Shown: positions 8,621-17,197, counted from the stretch's first letter. The stretch is 64,000 bases of DNA from Salegentibacter maritimus (GCF_016236915.1 NZ_JAEHOK010000004.1:62001-126000); one strand, 5' to 3'. Made by a program: numbers and translations. Notes: generated by a model not told the origin, from the sequence alone.

Positions 8621-9256
8621 TTAAAATTCATTCGAGTAGAAATTCTCACTGGTATCCTTTTTCGATCTTATATTCTCACTGTAAATAAACCTAGAGGCAA
8701 TTTCGTTTTCGAACATCTCTTTCATTTTAGCTTCATCCGAGGTGAATTCCACCACGTTCTTTATTGACAGGCGTCTGGCGGCTCGATGGACATCATGATC
8801 TGTTCCCGTGTAAGTAAAAGTCCACCTCTTATCTTTAAGCTCTTCTATTTTTTCTTTTATTGCCATTCCGCTAAACTCTTTAGAAGCGTTTTCTTCTCCA
8901 TCTGTGAAGACTGTTACCAGAACATTATAATTAATGCTGTCATGAAGAACCTTTTCTAGTTTAGAAAAACTAAATCCCATTGCATCATATAAAGGAGTAG
9001 TTGCACATGGTTTGTAACTATTCTCATCTATAATTTGCAGATTCCTAACCGGCACGTTGAAAAGATGCTCCGTAATGCCCAGCCCGTTGAAGGTTACAAA
9101 CGAGATAAAGTGTTCCTGATCCGTATACTTCTGTTCAACAGCCTTTACGGTCTGCACTATTTCATTAAATCCTCTGATTACTTGATGCTTGATAGCGTTC
9201 ATAGAGCCGCTCTCATCAAGGATTATTAAGTTGTGTACCTGGTGTTTTGCTTTCAT
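8621..9256 (-). CDS. VWA domain protein with complete MIDAS motif
   Basis: The 211-residue cytoplasmic protein consists almost entirely of a von Willebrand factor A domain. The metal-ion-dependent adhesion site is complete: DESGS at residues 14-18, T87 in TTPLYDAM, and D119 in VFTDGEE. VWA domains mediate metal-dependent protein contacts. In defence and stress loci they often accompany phosphatases, kinases or AAA ATPases. It has no signal peptide and ends in a charged tail. It lies 46 bases downstream of a secreted-protein gene, has its own terminator, and lacks the shared promoter signal. Confidence 0.8.
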   Translation of the reverse strand: MKAKHQVHNLIILDESGSMNAIKHQVIRGFNEIVQTVKAVEQKYTDQEHFISFVTFNGLGITEHLFNVPVRNLQIIDENSYKPCATTPLYDAMGFSFSKLEKVLHDSINYNVLVTVFTDGEENASKEFSGMAIKEKIEELKDKRWTFTYTGTDHDVHRAARRLSIKNVVEFTSDEAKMKEMFENEIASRFIYSENIRSKKDTSENFYSNEF

Positions 9257-9302
9257 TTTTAAAAGTTTTAATTAGTTATTAGGAGATTTATTTTAACGAC
9301 CG

Positions 9303-9794
9303 CTATTGATCATAAACATTTAAATTGAGTGTGCCCTCCACATAGCCCTTGTATACGAGTAAATCAAGATCTTCAGGAACAACGACCACTTCAAAATAGA
9401 TCCCCTGTGGTTTATATATCTTATGGATCCTTACTCTGGCAGTTCCTTTAACCTCATCATAGGTATTACTATATTTCCACAGAAAGGAAATTCTATCATT
9501 GGCAAAGGTTTCATCGGTTTCTTTGAACTCTTCTATTTCAGCATCGTATACAATACCATGACTTATGGTTTCAGCCACGGGCCAAACGTTGGCAAAATAG
9601 ACTGCATCCTCTCCTTCTAATTCATATAAGGATAGAAATGCTTCATTTTCAATTAGCTGTGGCGTGATATCCACTCCGTTCTCGGTTGCATCCAGAATAA
9701 TGAATTTTTCCAGGACATTGATATCCTGATCCTGAGCGGAAACTGAGATCATAGTCAGCAGAACACAGGCTATAGTTATTTGAATAGTTTTCAT
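9303..9794 (-). CDS. hypothetical secreted protein
   Basis: The 163-residue protein has a clear Sec signal peptide (MKTIQITIACVLLTMISVSAQ), cleaved near residue 21, so it is probably periplasmic or surface-exposed. The mature part is acidic and rich in beta-strand sequence (YFANVWPVAE, SFLWKYS, IYFEVVVVPEDL). I recognise no family. It is followed by the VWA gene after 46 bases and probably shares its transcript. The 170-base gap upstream contains none of the GGTTACC-N15-TATTAAT signals, so it may be regulated separately from the rest of the island. Confidence 0.6.
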   Translation of the reverse strand: MKTIQITIACVLLTMISVSAQDQDINVLEKFIILDATENGVDITPQLIENEAFLSLYELEGEDAVYFANVWPVAETISHGIVYDAEIEEFKETDETFANDRISFLWKYSNTYDEVKGTARVRIHKIYKPQGIYFEVVVVPEDLDLLVYKGYVEGTLNLNVYDQ

Positions 9795-9906
9795 ATATAG
9801 ATATTTATTGTTTTTAATGGTCTCCCGAAAGCTCGGAAGTAATTCGCATATCTTCAGTAGTGTTCGTATCGCGTTTCCGTTATGCTCATTTAATAACTTG
9901 GTTTTT

Positions 9907-9945
9907 TAAAAGAAGCCACCCCCATCCCCTACAAAAGGAGGCGGC
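9907..9945 (-). terminator. rho-independent terminator after the secreted VWA-like gene
   Basis: The minus strand shows GCCGCCTCC pairing with GGGGGTGGC (nine pairs including G-U) around a loop, followed by TTCTTTT. It lies about 20 bases past the stop of the 283-residue gene and closes the unit that begins at promoter-like site C. Confidence 0.7.
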
Positions 9946-9964
9946 CTCAAAACAAACAACACAA

Positions 9965-10816
9965 TTAGAGAACAGCTAATAATTTAGAGGCCATCTGAGT
10001 ACCGGAGTTGTTAAGAATAAAGTGGTATTTACTCGCACCGGATTCCCGCAACCATTTTTCCCAGATGTAAATGATCTTTTTATTTTGAAGGATATCCTGT
10101 TCATCTTTGCTGGAGATACCGGAAACAATCCATTCGATATCTGCCTTTAATTCGATAGGAATCAATCCGTAGTCGTTAGCTTCGGCTTTTTCCTTCCAAT
10201 CGTGATCGGTTAATTCTGTCATGAACTGAGTACTGGTATACCTGTTGCCTGTTCTCATCACGTGAGACCGGCTTTCAAAATCAAAATATCCATCTGTGGC
10301 TATAAGTACTAAATTTTTATACCCAGGTTTACTGAAGCTATCAGCATTGTCATTCATATAAGCCCAGATATCAACTCCAAAAAAGTCGTTGGTTTCTTTT
10401 CCAATGAGAGACTGTTTCTCAAGACGGTCCAGCACCTTTTCAAAAGAAGCGACAAAGTCTTCCATTCTTTTGTTCTTATTCTGAACCGGGATTTCATCAA
10501 GATTAATCTGAAGCTGATCTTCAAAAGAGCCAATGTCCAGCGGACTTCCTTTCTGAGGTATGATCCTTACCGCAAAGCGGTCTTTGGAGGTCAATATGAG
10601 CCCACGCCGGGCTTTTGTTTCAAACTCCCGAAATAACTTACGGATGAGTTTAAAATCCTTCTGCAGTTGATCATTATTCAGGACCCTATCACTAAGATCC
10701 AGGACCACTGTATAATTAACAGGTTTACGTTTGGAGTTGCTCTCGGCATAAGCTTTTGAAATACTAAGATTAAAAATCAGCGCAGCTAAAGAGCATAAGA
10801 ATATTATATTTTTCAT
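9965..10816 (-). CDS. secreted VWA-like protein
   Basis: The 283-residue protein has a signal peptide (about residues 1-24, ending SKAYA). A Rossmann-like domain follows, starting VNYTVVLDLSDR, where D40 and S42 resemble the first part of a MIDAS site. A later LVLIATDGYFDF stretch resembles the VWA aspartate loop. It is therefore probably a periplasmic VWA-fold protein, although the full MIDAS set cannot be assigned with certainty. It is co-transcribed (36-base gap) with the upstream four-pass coiled-coil membrane protein, which it may contact. The unit is headed by site C and ends at a good terminator. Confidence 0.65.
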   Translation of the reverse strand: MKNIIFLCSLAALIFNLSISKAYAESNSKRKPVNYTVVLDLSDRVLNNDQLQKDFKLIRKLFREFETKARRGLILTSKDRFAVRIIPQKGSPLDIGSFEDQLQINLDEIPVQNKNKRMEDFVASFEKVLDRLEKQSLIGKETNDFFGVDIWAYMNDNADSFSKPGYKNLVLIATDGYFDFESRSHVMRTGNRYTSTQFMTELTDHDWKEKAEANDYGLIPIELKADIEWIVSGISSKDEQDILQNKKIIYIWEKWLRESGASKYHFILNNSGTQMASKLLAVL

Positions 10817-10852
10817 GATGTATAGTTTAATAGTTAGGTAAATAGTAAAGAA

Positions 10853-12085
10853 TTAATTGAGGGATGGTAGCTTCTTAAAATGCGTTTCCATGAATTCGTT
10901 ATATACTTTCTCACACTCCTCCTTTTTGGAGTCAAAATCGGGGGAACCGTTTAGGAATTGTCTCCATCCCATATAGAAACTGGTAAGGTTCTGAGACAAC
11001 AGATCGGGATTGAGCATGGCCTTATCCAGTTCTTTTTTAAGCTCCTCCATTTTCTCCTCTAGCATATTTACCCTGGATTCCAAGTCAAGAACAGTGGCTT
11101 TTAAGTCGGCAATGAGATCTTTCTGTTTTCTGATCTTGGTTTTGAGGTCTTTAATTACCAGTGCGGCAGAGATCTCTGCATTTTTTTTGTTCTTCTCCTT
11201 GAGCATCAGATCAAACATATAACCCCAAACCAGGTAAGCTACGAAACCGAAGGCCAGGACGAGATAAAAGTTAATGCTGGTGAGGAAATTCCAGTCGTCA
11301 CCCGCAATTCCGGCCATTACTTTCAGGTCATGAATACCGGAATCGATTTTATAGGCAAGGAGAGAGTCTACAATGAAAGCTCCAAGAATAGCAAAGCCCA
11401 CTTTTATCTTTTTATACTTTCCGTCTATTGTGTGTGGCATGAGGCCTATAGCAAAAAACAGGAAGGCGGCTAGATAAACAATAATCAAAGCCGGGGCAGG
11501 TGTAAATATTCCCTGCACATCGAAGATATTATCCAGATATAGTACAATATCATCGCCGGCTGTATTAATAATTGACGCAGCATTTCTAAAAAATGATGCG
11601 TACACCGCCGAAGCATAAAACAAGATCAGGTATACCGATAATAGTATTGTAAGGGAAACGTAGGTGAAGAATTTTATACTGCTGTAACCAGTATTAATCT
11701 TGTTTTGTTCAAGATCTAATTTGGTTTGTTGAATTTCCTCTTCATAATCATTTATCTTCTGTTGTTCATCTTTGAGACGGACATCCTGAATGGTCTTTTT
11801 TTCACATTCCAGTTTTTCCCTGTCATCTTTCTTTTCCGAAATAAGGACCTGAATCTTCCTCTTGTGAGACTCATGCTCTTTTTCGTTATATGCCTCATCA
11901 ACGATATAGCCGTCCTTAATCCATTTCAGGAATGTTTTCATTGAAGTGGCATCGCCGTTGTTTAGCCCAGCTTTTTGAAGGGCATAATTCGCGAAGCTTC
12001 TAATTTTTTCGATTCTCTTTGTAGAAGAAGTTTCTTCCTGAGAAGCAGGGGGTACGATAGAAAGGTTGTTCGATTGTGTTTCCAT
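10853..12085 (-). CDS. four-pass membrane protein with long coiled coils
   Basis: The 410-residue protein has a basic N-terminal region, then a charged coiled coil (about 65-135), about four membrane segments (roughly 138-166, 198-218, 226-246 and 268-292) and a second coiled coil (about 295-362). The short soluble tail ends KKLPSLN. I recognise no enzymatic motif. The architecture suggests a scaffold or sensor that places two coiled coils in the cytoplasm. It is the first gene behind promoter-like site C (38 bases from the TATTAAT element) and is followed by the secreted VWA-like gene, so the pair may span the inner membrane as a complex. That is inference. Confidence 0.65.
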   Translation of the reverse strand: METQSNNLSIVPPASQEETSSTKRIEKIRSFANYALQKAGLNNGDATSMKTFLKWIKDGYIVDEAYNEKEHESHKRKIQVLISEKKDDREKLECEKKTIQDVRLKDEQQKINDYEEEIQQTKLDLEQNKINTGYSSIKFFTYVSLTILLSVYLILFYASAVYASFFRNAASIINTAGDDIVLYLDNIFDVQGIFTPAPALIIVYLAAFLFFAIGLMPHTIDGKYKKIKVGFAILGAFIVDSLLAYKIDSGIHDLKVMAGIAGDDWNFLTSINFYLVLAFGFVAYLVWGYMFDLMLKEKNKKNAEISAALVIKDLKTKIRKQKDLIADLKATVLDLESRVNMLEEKMEELKKELDKAMLNPDLLSQNLTSFYMGWRQFLNGSPDFDSKKEECEKVYNEFMETHFKKLPSLN

Positions 12086-12123
12086 AATGCTAATAATTAT
12101 TTGGTTAATGTGTTTGTTTAACC

Positions 12124-12152
12124 ATTAATAGCATTCAGAAGAAAAGGTAACC
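12124..12152 (-). promoter_or_regulatory. shared island promoter-like signal, site C
   Basis: The minus strand shows GGTTACC, a 15-base spacer ending in C, then TATTAAT, 38 bases upstream of the ATG of the coiled-coil membrane protein. Sequence and spacing match sites A, B and D exactly in the two conserved blocks. Confidence 0.7.
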
Positions 12153-12296
12153 GTTCTTAGCTGAAAAATTTTTGAAAATAGATAAGAGGGTAAAGAAATT
12201 GTACAATAGAAATGGGAGCACGATAAGCCGTTCCTTATTAAAATAAAACTGCAGCTACCCTGTCCTTTCTTGTGATTTTTTAGTGTAAGAGTGATT

Positions 12297-13355
12297 TTAT
12301 ACTCTCCATGCAGACCAAACAAAAACACCTAGAAGAACTGAGCCTAAGAAGCTTTCTAAAATCATAATTGGGAATAAAACCAATAGGAGGGAAAGGAGAA
12401 TCTTTAGAGTTAACCAAGTCTGTGGATGAAAAGTACGAGTCGCGATTCTGTTTTGGTCATAACTGAACCCCACTTGATCGTTATATTCTTTGTAGAGTTT
12501 TTTTAAATATCTGGTTTTAATGGGATTCTCTTTTAAATTAATTGTTATGCGAGTATTTAATTCAAAAAGAGAGGAGGGCACCGTCTTAAGCTTATTGAAC
12601 GAAAGGTTCAAGGTCTGGATTTTTAATTTTTTCGAACTATAATACTTAATGTTTTGTTCAGATATTGTTTCAATTTTATTATGTGAAAGGTCCAGGAATT
12701 GAAGGTTTGGTAGCCTGAGTACCTCGTAAGGAAATTCAATTAAACCTATATGTAATGACAAGGTATTTACACTTCTACAAAATTGTAATATTTCTTCAAC
12801 CTTTAAATTATTAATCCGTAAGGTTAAAAAATGCAATTGGTGAAGATTGGAAAATTGCCTAATCACCGTATAAAAATTATCGTTAGAATTAATGGTAAGA
12901 TGATTCAACGTTGGTTTAATATTATTTTTAAACCAAAAGGGTCCAGTTAAACTGAGATATCTTATTTCGGGGTTTTTATTCACGAAATCGGAAATTTCAA
13001 AGGGATGAGTCGTGCTAAGCACCAGGGATTTCAAATCAGAAATATTCTTTATTTCATTCGGTAAATTCACCCCTTCAATACGACCGACTAATTCTTTATT
13101 TTTGTATTTAAACTGCTGAGGCTTAAAAGATTTTTTATTTTTTTTAGGTGTTAAACCATTAAATTTATCCGCTGTTCTATCTGGCTTATTTTCTTTTCTT
13201 TCAGTAGAAAAATAACTAATCAAGGCAATCAAGCCGACTGGAATAGAAATTATAGATAGTAAAACCCCCAAGGAACCATCAATAGCCATAAGGACTACTA
13301 TAACCAGGATCAGTGTTATTACGTGAATCCAACAACCATTTTTTCTTTTAGCCAT
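12297..13355 (-). CDS. leucine-rich repeat protein with membrane segments at both ends
   Basis: The frame extends to an ATG at 13403, but that start would overlap the glycohydrolase gene by 23 bases. The Met at 13355 (MAKRKNGCW) avoids this and is chosen. The product (about 352 residues) has an N-terminal hydrophobic hairpin (about 10-48), then leucine-rich repeats such as LPNLQFLDLSHNKIETI and IQTLNLSFNKLKTVPSSL, and a C-terminal pair of membrane segments (about 300-348). LRR domains bind proteins. It lies directly downstream of the ADP-ribosylglycohydrolase gene in the same direction. The binding partner is unknown. Confidence 0.7.
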   Translation of the reverse strand: MAKRKNGCWIHVITLILVIVVLMAIDGSLGVLLSIISIPVGLIALISYFSTERKENKPDRTADKFNGLTPKKNKKSFKPQQFKYKNKELVGRIEGVNLPNEIKNISDLKSLVLSTTHPFEISDFVNKNPEIRYLSLTGPFWFKNNIKPTLNHLTINSNDNFYTVIRQFSNLHQLHFLTLRINNLKVEEILQFCRSVNTLSLHIGLIEFPYEVLRLPNLQFLDLSHNKIETISEQNIKYYSSKKLKIQTLNLSFNKLKTVPSSLFELNTRITINLKENPIKTRYLKKLYKEYNDQVGFSYDQNRIATRTFHPQTWLTLKILLSLLLVLFPIMILESFLGSVLLGVFVWSAWRV

Positions 13356-13380
13356 TCTCAGAGCTTTTAAATTTTTTAAT

Positions 13381-14151
13381 TTAATTAAAAAATTCCTTTT
13401 CAAATTCTTCTAAGATACCAATCATCTCATCCGTCAATTTTATAATTGCAGTGTCAATTAATTCGGGAGCTATAAACTTATAATAGGCCTGGGCGATTCC
13501 TCCCGCAATACAGGCTATGGTATCACTATCACCTCCTATTGATATAGATAACCTTATGCAGGATTCATAATCTTCACTCTCCAGGAAACAGATGATAGCT
13601 CCCGGCACAGATCCCTGGCAACTGATATCAAACTTATATCCTGGTCTAATTTCTTCAACAGTCCGACTGAGATCATAATTAAATTCATCCTCTATATAGG
13701 CTTTTATTTCAGCCTTACTGCTACCGGTTCGGGCCAAAAAAATAGCTGCGGCTACAGCCTGAGCTCCTTTTATTCCTTCAGGGTGATCATGAGTGACTTC
13801 AGCCGTTTTTTTGGCTTCTTCCAATACCTTTTCTAAACTGTTAAATGCGAAACCAACCGGACTTACTCTCATTGCAGAGCCGTTCCCCCAAGAATTATAT
13901 GGCTGCGGATCTTCAGCATACAACCAATTATCAAATTTATTACCGTAACCTTTCCCGGGATAATTCTGCCCCCATCTTCGTAATGCGATTTCATAAGGTA
14001 TCTCATTAAGAATGGCATCTGCTATTGCCACAGTTAATACTGTATCATCTGTAAATCTGGCACCAAAGTTAAACAACTTAAAATCTGTAATCTTTATGTT
14101 CCGGTGTTCGAAAACTGAGCCTACAATATCACCAATTATTGATCCTATCAT
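13381..14151 (-). CDS. ADP-ribosylglycohydrolase (DraG/ARH family), first of two
   Basis: The 256-residue protein matches the DraG/ARH fold. It has an N-terminal GSIIGDIVGS stretch, the metal-binding FTDDT motif (33-37), THDHPEG (120-126) and a C-terminal SIGGDSDT motif (204-211) that supplies the second set of magnesium-binding aspartates. These enzymes remove ADP-ribose from proteins or nucleic acids. It is cytoplasmic, with no signal peptide. It sits 10 bases downstream of the L,D-transpeptidase-like gene and just upstream of the LRR gene. No ADP-ribosyltransferase is recognisable in the window, so its substrate is unknown. A second, different family member lies at 33727-34803. Confidence 0.88.
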   Translation of the reverse strand: MIGSIIGDIVGSVFEHRNIKITDFKLFNFGARFTDDTVLTVAIADAILNEIPYEIALRRWGQNYPGKGYGNKFDNWLYAEDPQPYNSWGNGSAMRVSPVGFAFNSLEKVLEEAKKTAEVTHDHPEGIKGAQAVAAAIFLARTGSSKAEIKAYIEDEFNYDLSRTVEEIRPGYKFDISCQGSVPGAIICFLESEDYESCIRLSISIGGDSDTIACIAGGIAQAYYKFIAPELIDTAIIKLTDEMIGILEEFEKEFFN

Positions 14152-14161
14152 TTTTTAAAAA

Positions 14162-14764
14162 TTAAGATTTGAAAGTATAGAATAGAATTCTTTTATTATC
14201 CTGCTTAGAAATGAAATTATCCAGGTATGTTAAAGCACTATTGGACATTGTAAAACATCCCTGACTTTGAACAATTTTAAATGGATAAATTGAAAAATCG
14301 GGTATTCCTGACCAGGAGTGGATTACCACCACTCTTTTACGCATATTATTATTGGTTTTATCAAGCCCTTCCAACCAGTATTTTATATTAATCCCCCAGT
14401 TGCTATAATCCCTGTTACCTATAACCGCCATGCCCTCGCTGGAGCATAGGCTATTAGGAATATTACTGAAGGTTTCCGGGGTACCGTTCTCCTGCCCGCA
14501 TCCTTCTCCATGAGCTACCATAAATGATCTTTCGATCTTTTGCGTTTTCAAGTTATAGAGGAACATTCTTTTTTTTCCACTATGGAGAGAGAAGTCGACT
14601 AAAAAACAATATTCATTATTATAATTAGCGTTTTTTAAAGTGGATTTGATTTCCTCAATCTCTTCATTATATCGGTGAACATTCTCATTTACTGAATGGA
14701 TATAATACAACCACAGCAATAAAAAAGCTATAAATAGTAGTACTAAGCCGGATGAAATTTTCAT
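14162..14764 (-). CDS. murein L,D-transpeptidase-like (YkuD_2-type) membrane-anchored protein
   Basis: The 200-residue protein has one N-terminal membrane segment (about 5-22) followed by an extracytoplasmic domain. A catalytic His is visible in VVVIHSW (H149) and a catalytic Cys in SQGCFTMS (C170), the HxxxxxxxxSxGC-type arrangement of L,D-transpeptidase catalytic domains. A GEGCGQENGTPETFSN stretch resembles the YkuD_2 family. Such enzymes crosslink or trim peptidoglycan. It begins 41 bases downstream of the hypothetical gene behind promoter-like site D, so it probably belongs to that unit. With the GH25 lysozyme it makes two cell-wall enzymes in this island. Confidence 0.75.
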   Translation of the reverse strand: MKISSGLVLLFIAFLLLWLYYIHSVNENVHRYNEEIEEIKSTLKNANYNNEYCFLVDFSLHSGKKRMFLYNLKTQKIERSFMVAHGEGCGQENGTPETFSNIPNSLCSSEGMAVIGNRDYSNWGINIKYWLEGLDKTNNNMRKRVVVIHSWSGIPDFSIYPFKIVQSQGCFTMSNSALTYLDNFISKQDNKRILFYTFKS

Positions 14765-14805
14765 TATTTTTTTATCATGGGTTAACTATAATTTTTCGAA
14801 GAGAA

Positions 14806-15228
14806 TTAATCCTGAAACTGATCTTTAAAAAACAGCTTTTGTTTCCAATTTAAAATGAAACGGGCAATTTCAAATTCATCCTGTCTACCTGCCAAGTCTA
14901 ATATTCTATCTATTTGATCATACAATTCCATATACTCCGGAAAATACCCGTAGATGTCTCTATACTCCCGCATTAGTTCATAAAGTCCTTTATGCATGTT
15001 ATATTCCCGGGAAGTCTCCTCCCATTCTCTTCTCGCAAAAGCTAATTGATGATGTTTTTGATAATCGGAGTATACATGATCTATCAAAACGTTCCTTTGT
15101 TTCCAGCCCAATTGCCGGGTCCTGGAGGCCAGTTCTTCAGTTACTGTCTTTAACTCCTGAAAGCCCCTCACAATCCGTTTCTGAATTTCCAGATAGGTAA
15201 AGTGGGAAAGTGGATCAGGACCAGACAT
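14806..15228 (-). CDS. hypothetical helical protein
   Basis: The 140-residue protein is almost entirely predicted helical and rich in charged and aromatic residues (EEWEETSREYN-type stretches), with no signal peptide, membrane segment or known motif. I do not recognise it. It is the first gene downstream of promoter-like site D (53 bases from TATTAAT to ATG). It probably heads a unit that continues into the L,D-transpeptidase-like, ADP-ribosylglycohydrolase and LRR genes, since no terminator is visible between them. Confidence 0.6.
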   Translation of the reverse strand: MSGPDPLSHFTYLEIQKRIVRGFQELKTVTEELASRTRQLGWKQRNVLIDHVYSDYQKHHQLAFARREWEETSREYNMHKGLYELMREYRDIYGYFPEYMELYDQIDRILDLAGRQDEFEIARFILNWKQKLFFKDQFQD

Positions 15229-15281
15229 ACGTTTCGTTAAATTTTATAAGTGCCATAATTTATTATTTCCTTCTTTTTACT

Positions 15282-15310
15282 ATTAATAGCACCCGTTGAA
15301 ATAGGTAACC
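15282..15310 (-). promoter_or_regulatory. shared island promoter-like signal, site D
   Basis: The minus strand shows GGTTACC, a 15-base spacer ending in C, then TATTAAT, 53 bases upstream of the ATG at 15228. It lies in the 118-base gap between two unknown genes and is complete. Confidence 0.7.
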
Positions 15311-15346
15311 CAAATTTGGCTCCTTATTTAAATGCTTTTTTTCTGT

Positions 15347-16786
15347 TTATGATTCGGGGGCTTCAATTACTCTCATCTCACCCTTCTTTTTCAGGAGATC
15401 GTTGATCGGTATTACGTAGATCTTGCTATAATCTAAACTCAGCATTTCCAGTTTATCCAGGTCATAATTGATGATCCTGATCTTCTTTAGGTTGTGAGCC
15501 GGGTAACATTTTTTCAAATATGCCTTAAGAATTGACCTCAATTGATCCTGACCAAGTTCTCCGAGCCGAATCAACTTTTTGTTTTTCAGCACTACACAGT
15601 ACGCCAGTGAAAAAGACGTATTATCTGCAATAGAGCTCGTATCGATTTCACGAATTTTCAGCTGTGCCTTTATAGCCCTAATAACAGCAGCCCTGCTCAT
15701 TCCCCAATAACGAATCTCAATTTGCTTATTAAGCTCGGCGACAAGCTGAACATCTGTAAGTTTGTTGTACAATCCGTAATAACGTTCATAAATCAGTTGG
15801 GCATTGCTAGCTCCTGGTTCCATAGAAGCAAGCTCTTTGTCTTCTCTGTAACCTACATCTTTATTTATCATAAGTACAGGTACTCCATGAATTTTATCGA
15901 TCCGGATGGGATTAGCCTGATTTTTTAAGAGATATTCATTCTTTATATAAAATTCCCGATACCTGAATTCTTCAAGTATTGCATTCTGTGTCGTCCTCGC
16001 CTCGTAAGCATTGATATTTATGAAGTTGTTATAATAAACACAAAGTCCGAAATCTGACAGCAATAGAATATCCTCCTCCGCCGGCAGCTCTGGATACTTT
16101 TTACTTCGTTTTTGATACGGGTTTCTAATATTTCTAAACAATTCGAGAACTCTTTCCAGCGGTAGAGGAAGATTTTTTAGATCAGGGTACAGAGCTTCTA
16201 TACATTTATCCAGCAGGCGAAATAGATTTAGGTAATCCTCTGCTCGCTCAGATCTAAGAAAACTAATCCAATCACTTCCCCTGTTTTCATGACCAAAGAC
16301 CACGAAATCTTTGTATGCCGCAGAAATTGCCTGTTGATAAGCTTCAGGAAGAGAAAAACCTCTGTACTTGTTTCCTATCAATTCAAAATAGAACCAAATT
16401 TCATTTACGTAAAACCCGGGTATCTTGATTTTGGGTGCGCTTAATGGTTCTTTATGATATTTCTTCAATTTTTCCCAATTCCACGCAAGCCCTTCCAAAG
16501 AGATCTTCTGAATTTCAATCCTTTTTCCATTCCTGATCTCATAGATAATAATTCCTGTTTGTAGGCCGGATAACAGAGACTTATTTAGAACGGCAATCTT
16601 TTTTCCTTCAAAGGTTTCTTCAGGAAAGTCGCGGGGAAATATTCCAAACTGAGTTCCAATGTATAGTGGAAACCGATTTTCTTCAGTCTCGTAGAAACCA
16701 GATAGATCTACCTCTTCCACCAGGTCCTCCGGAAAATCGAAGCCTGGATAGCCACTGGCAAGCATTTTGAATTTTATCTGATTCAT
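15347..16786 (-). CDS. hypothetical protein, 479 residues
   Basis: I do not recognise this large soluble protein. It has no signal peptide or membrane segment. The sequence is mixed alpha/beta, rich in Tyr, Asn, Leu and Ile. The middle part has several helical stretches (about 170-330), and the C-terminal part alternates strands and helices and ends in an IPINDLLKKKGEMRVIE strand. No nucleotide-binding or nuclease motif is visible. It stands alone between promoter-like sites E (upstream) and D (downstream), so it is probably a separately transcribed member of the same regulon. Its size and lack of known domains make it a good candidate for an unknown effector. Confidence 0.6.
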   Translation of the reverse strand: MNQIKFKMLASGYPGFDFPEDLVEEVDLSGFYETEENRFPLYIGTQFGIFPRDFPEETFEGKKIAVLNKSLLSGLQTGIIIYEIRNGKRIEIQKISLEGLAWNWEKLKKYHKEPLSAPKIKIPGFYVNEIWFYFELIGNKYRGFSLPEAYQQAISAAYKDFVVFGHENRGSDWISFLRSERAEDYLNLFRLLDKCIEALYPDLKNLPLPLERVLELFRNIRNPYQKRSKKYPELPAEEDILLLSDFGLCVYYNNFININAYEARTTQNAILEEFRYREFYIKNEYLLKNQANPIRIDKIHGVPVLMINKDVGYREDKELASMEPGASNAQLIYERYYGLYNKLTDVQLVAELNKQIEIRYWGMSRAAVIRAIKAQLKIREIDTSSIADNTSFSLAYCVVLKNKKLIRLGELGQDQLRSILKAYLKKCYPAHNLKKIRIINYDLDKLEMLSLDYSKIYVIPINDLLKKKGEMRVIEAPES

Positions 16787-16844
16787 CTTTTGAAGTTTTG
16801 TTTTTTACTTATAACAGCATATGAAATAAAGATTCTCCTTTATT

Positions 16845-16873
16845 ATTAATAGATCCACTCGAAAAAAGTAACC
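16845..16873 (-). promoter_or_regulatory. shared island promoter-like signal, site E
   Basis: The minus strand shows GGTTACT (one base different from sites A-D), a 15-base spacer ending in C, and TATTAAT, 58 bases upstream of the 479-residue gene. It is the rightmost copy found. Confidence 0.65.
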
Positions 16874-16888
16874 TTACCAGAACTTTAT

Positions 16889-17197
16889 TTATACATCTCT
16901 ATAATCCCAACTATACGGGCCCTTTCTTCTCATGGGCTTCCTGGTTAGCTTCGTGCCTCCTGCTCTTTTTATCCTCAACTTTACCCCTCTAAGCCTTAGA
17001 AAAAGCAATGTTTGGGGAGCAAGCTTGTTCAAATTAATTGTCTTCTTAGAATGCTTATCTACATAGGCAAGTATTTTATGATAGATAAGAACTGCCTCTC
17101 TTCTTTCCGGAGAATCAGCGTAGGTGGAATTAATTATTAAATGATATTCCTCCACCAGATTATTAAGAGGTCTACAGGGAAAATCTTTTTGCTGCAT
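16889..17197 (-). CDS. hypothetical basic protein, 102 residues
   Basis: A small protein with a helical N-terminal half and a strongly basic C-terminus (RGVKLRIKRAGGTKLTRKPM), which suggests contact with nucleic acid or the ribosome. I recognise no family. It is the outermost minus-strand gene of the island. Upstream there is a TATTAAT-like element at 17214-17220, but no GGTTACC at the correct distance, so it is not counted in the shared regulon. The 266 bases between it and the next gene, which points the other way, should contain both promoters. Confidence 0.5.
   Translation of the reverse strand: MQQKDFPCRPLNNLVEEYHLIINSTYADSPERREAVLIYHKILAYVDKHSKKTINLNKLAPQTLLFLRLRGVKLRIKRAGGTKLTRKPMRRKGPYSWDYRDV

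Noticed and set aside
12125-12328. 67-codon minus-strand frame after promoter-like site C
   Set aside because: It overlaps the end of the LRR gene, runs through site C itself, and has no convincing composition or motif.
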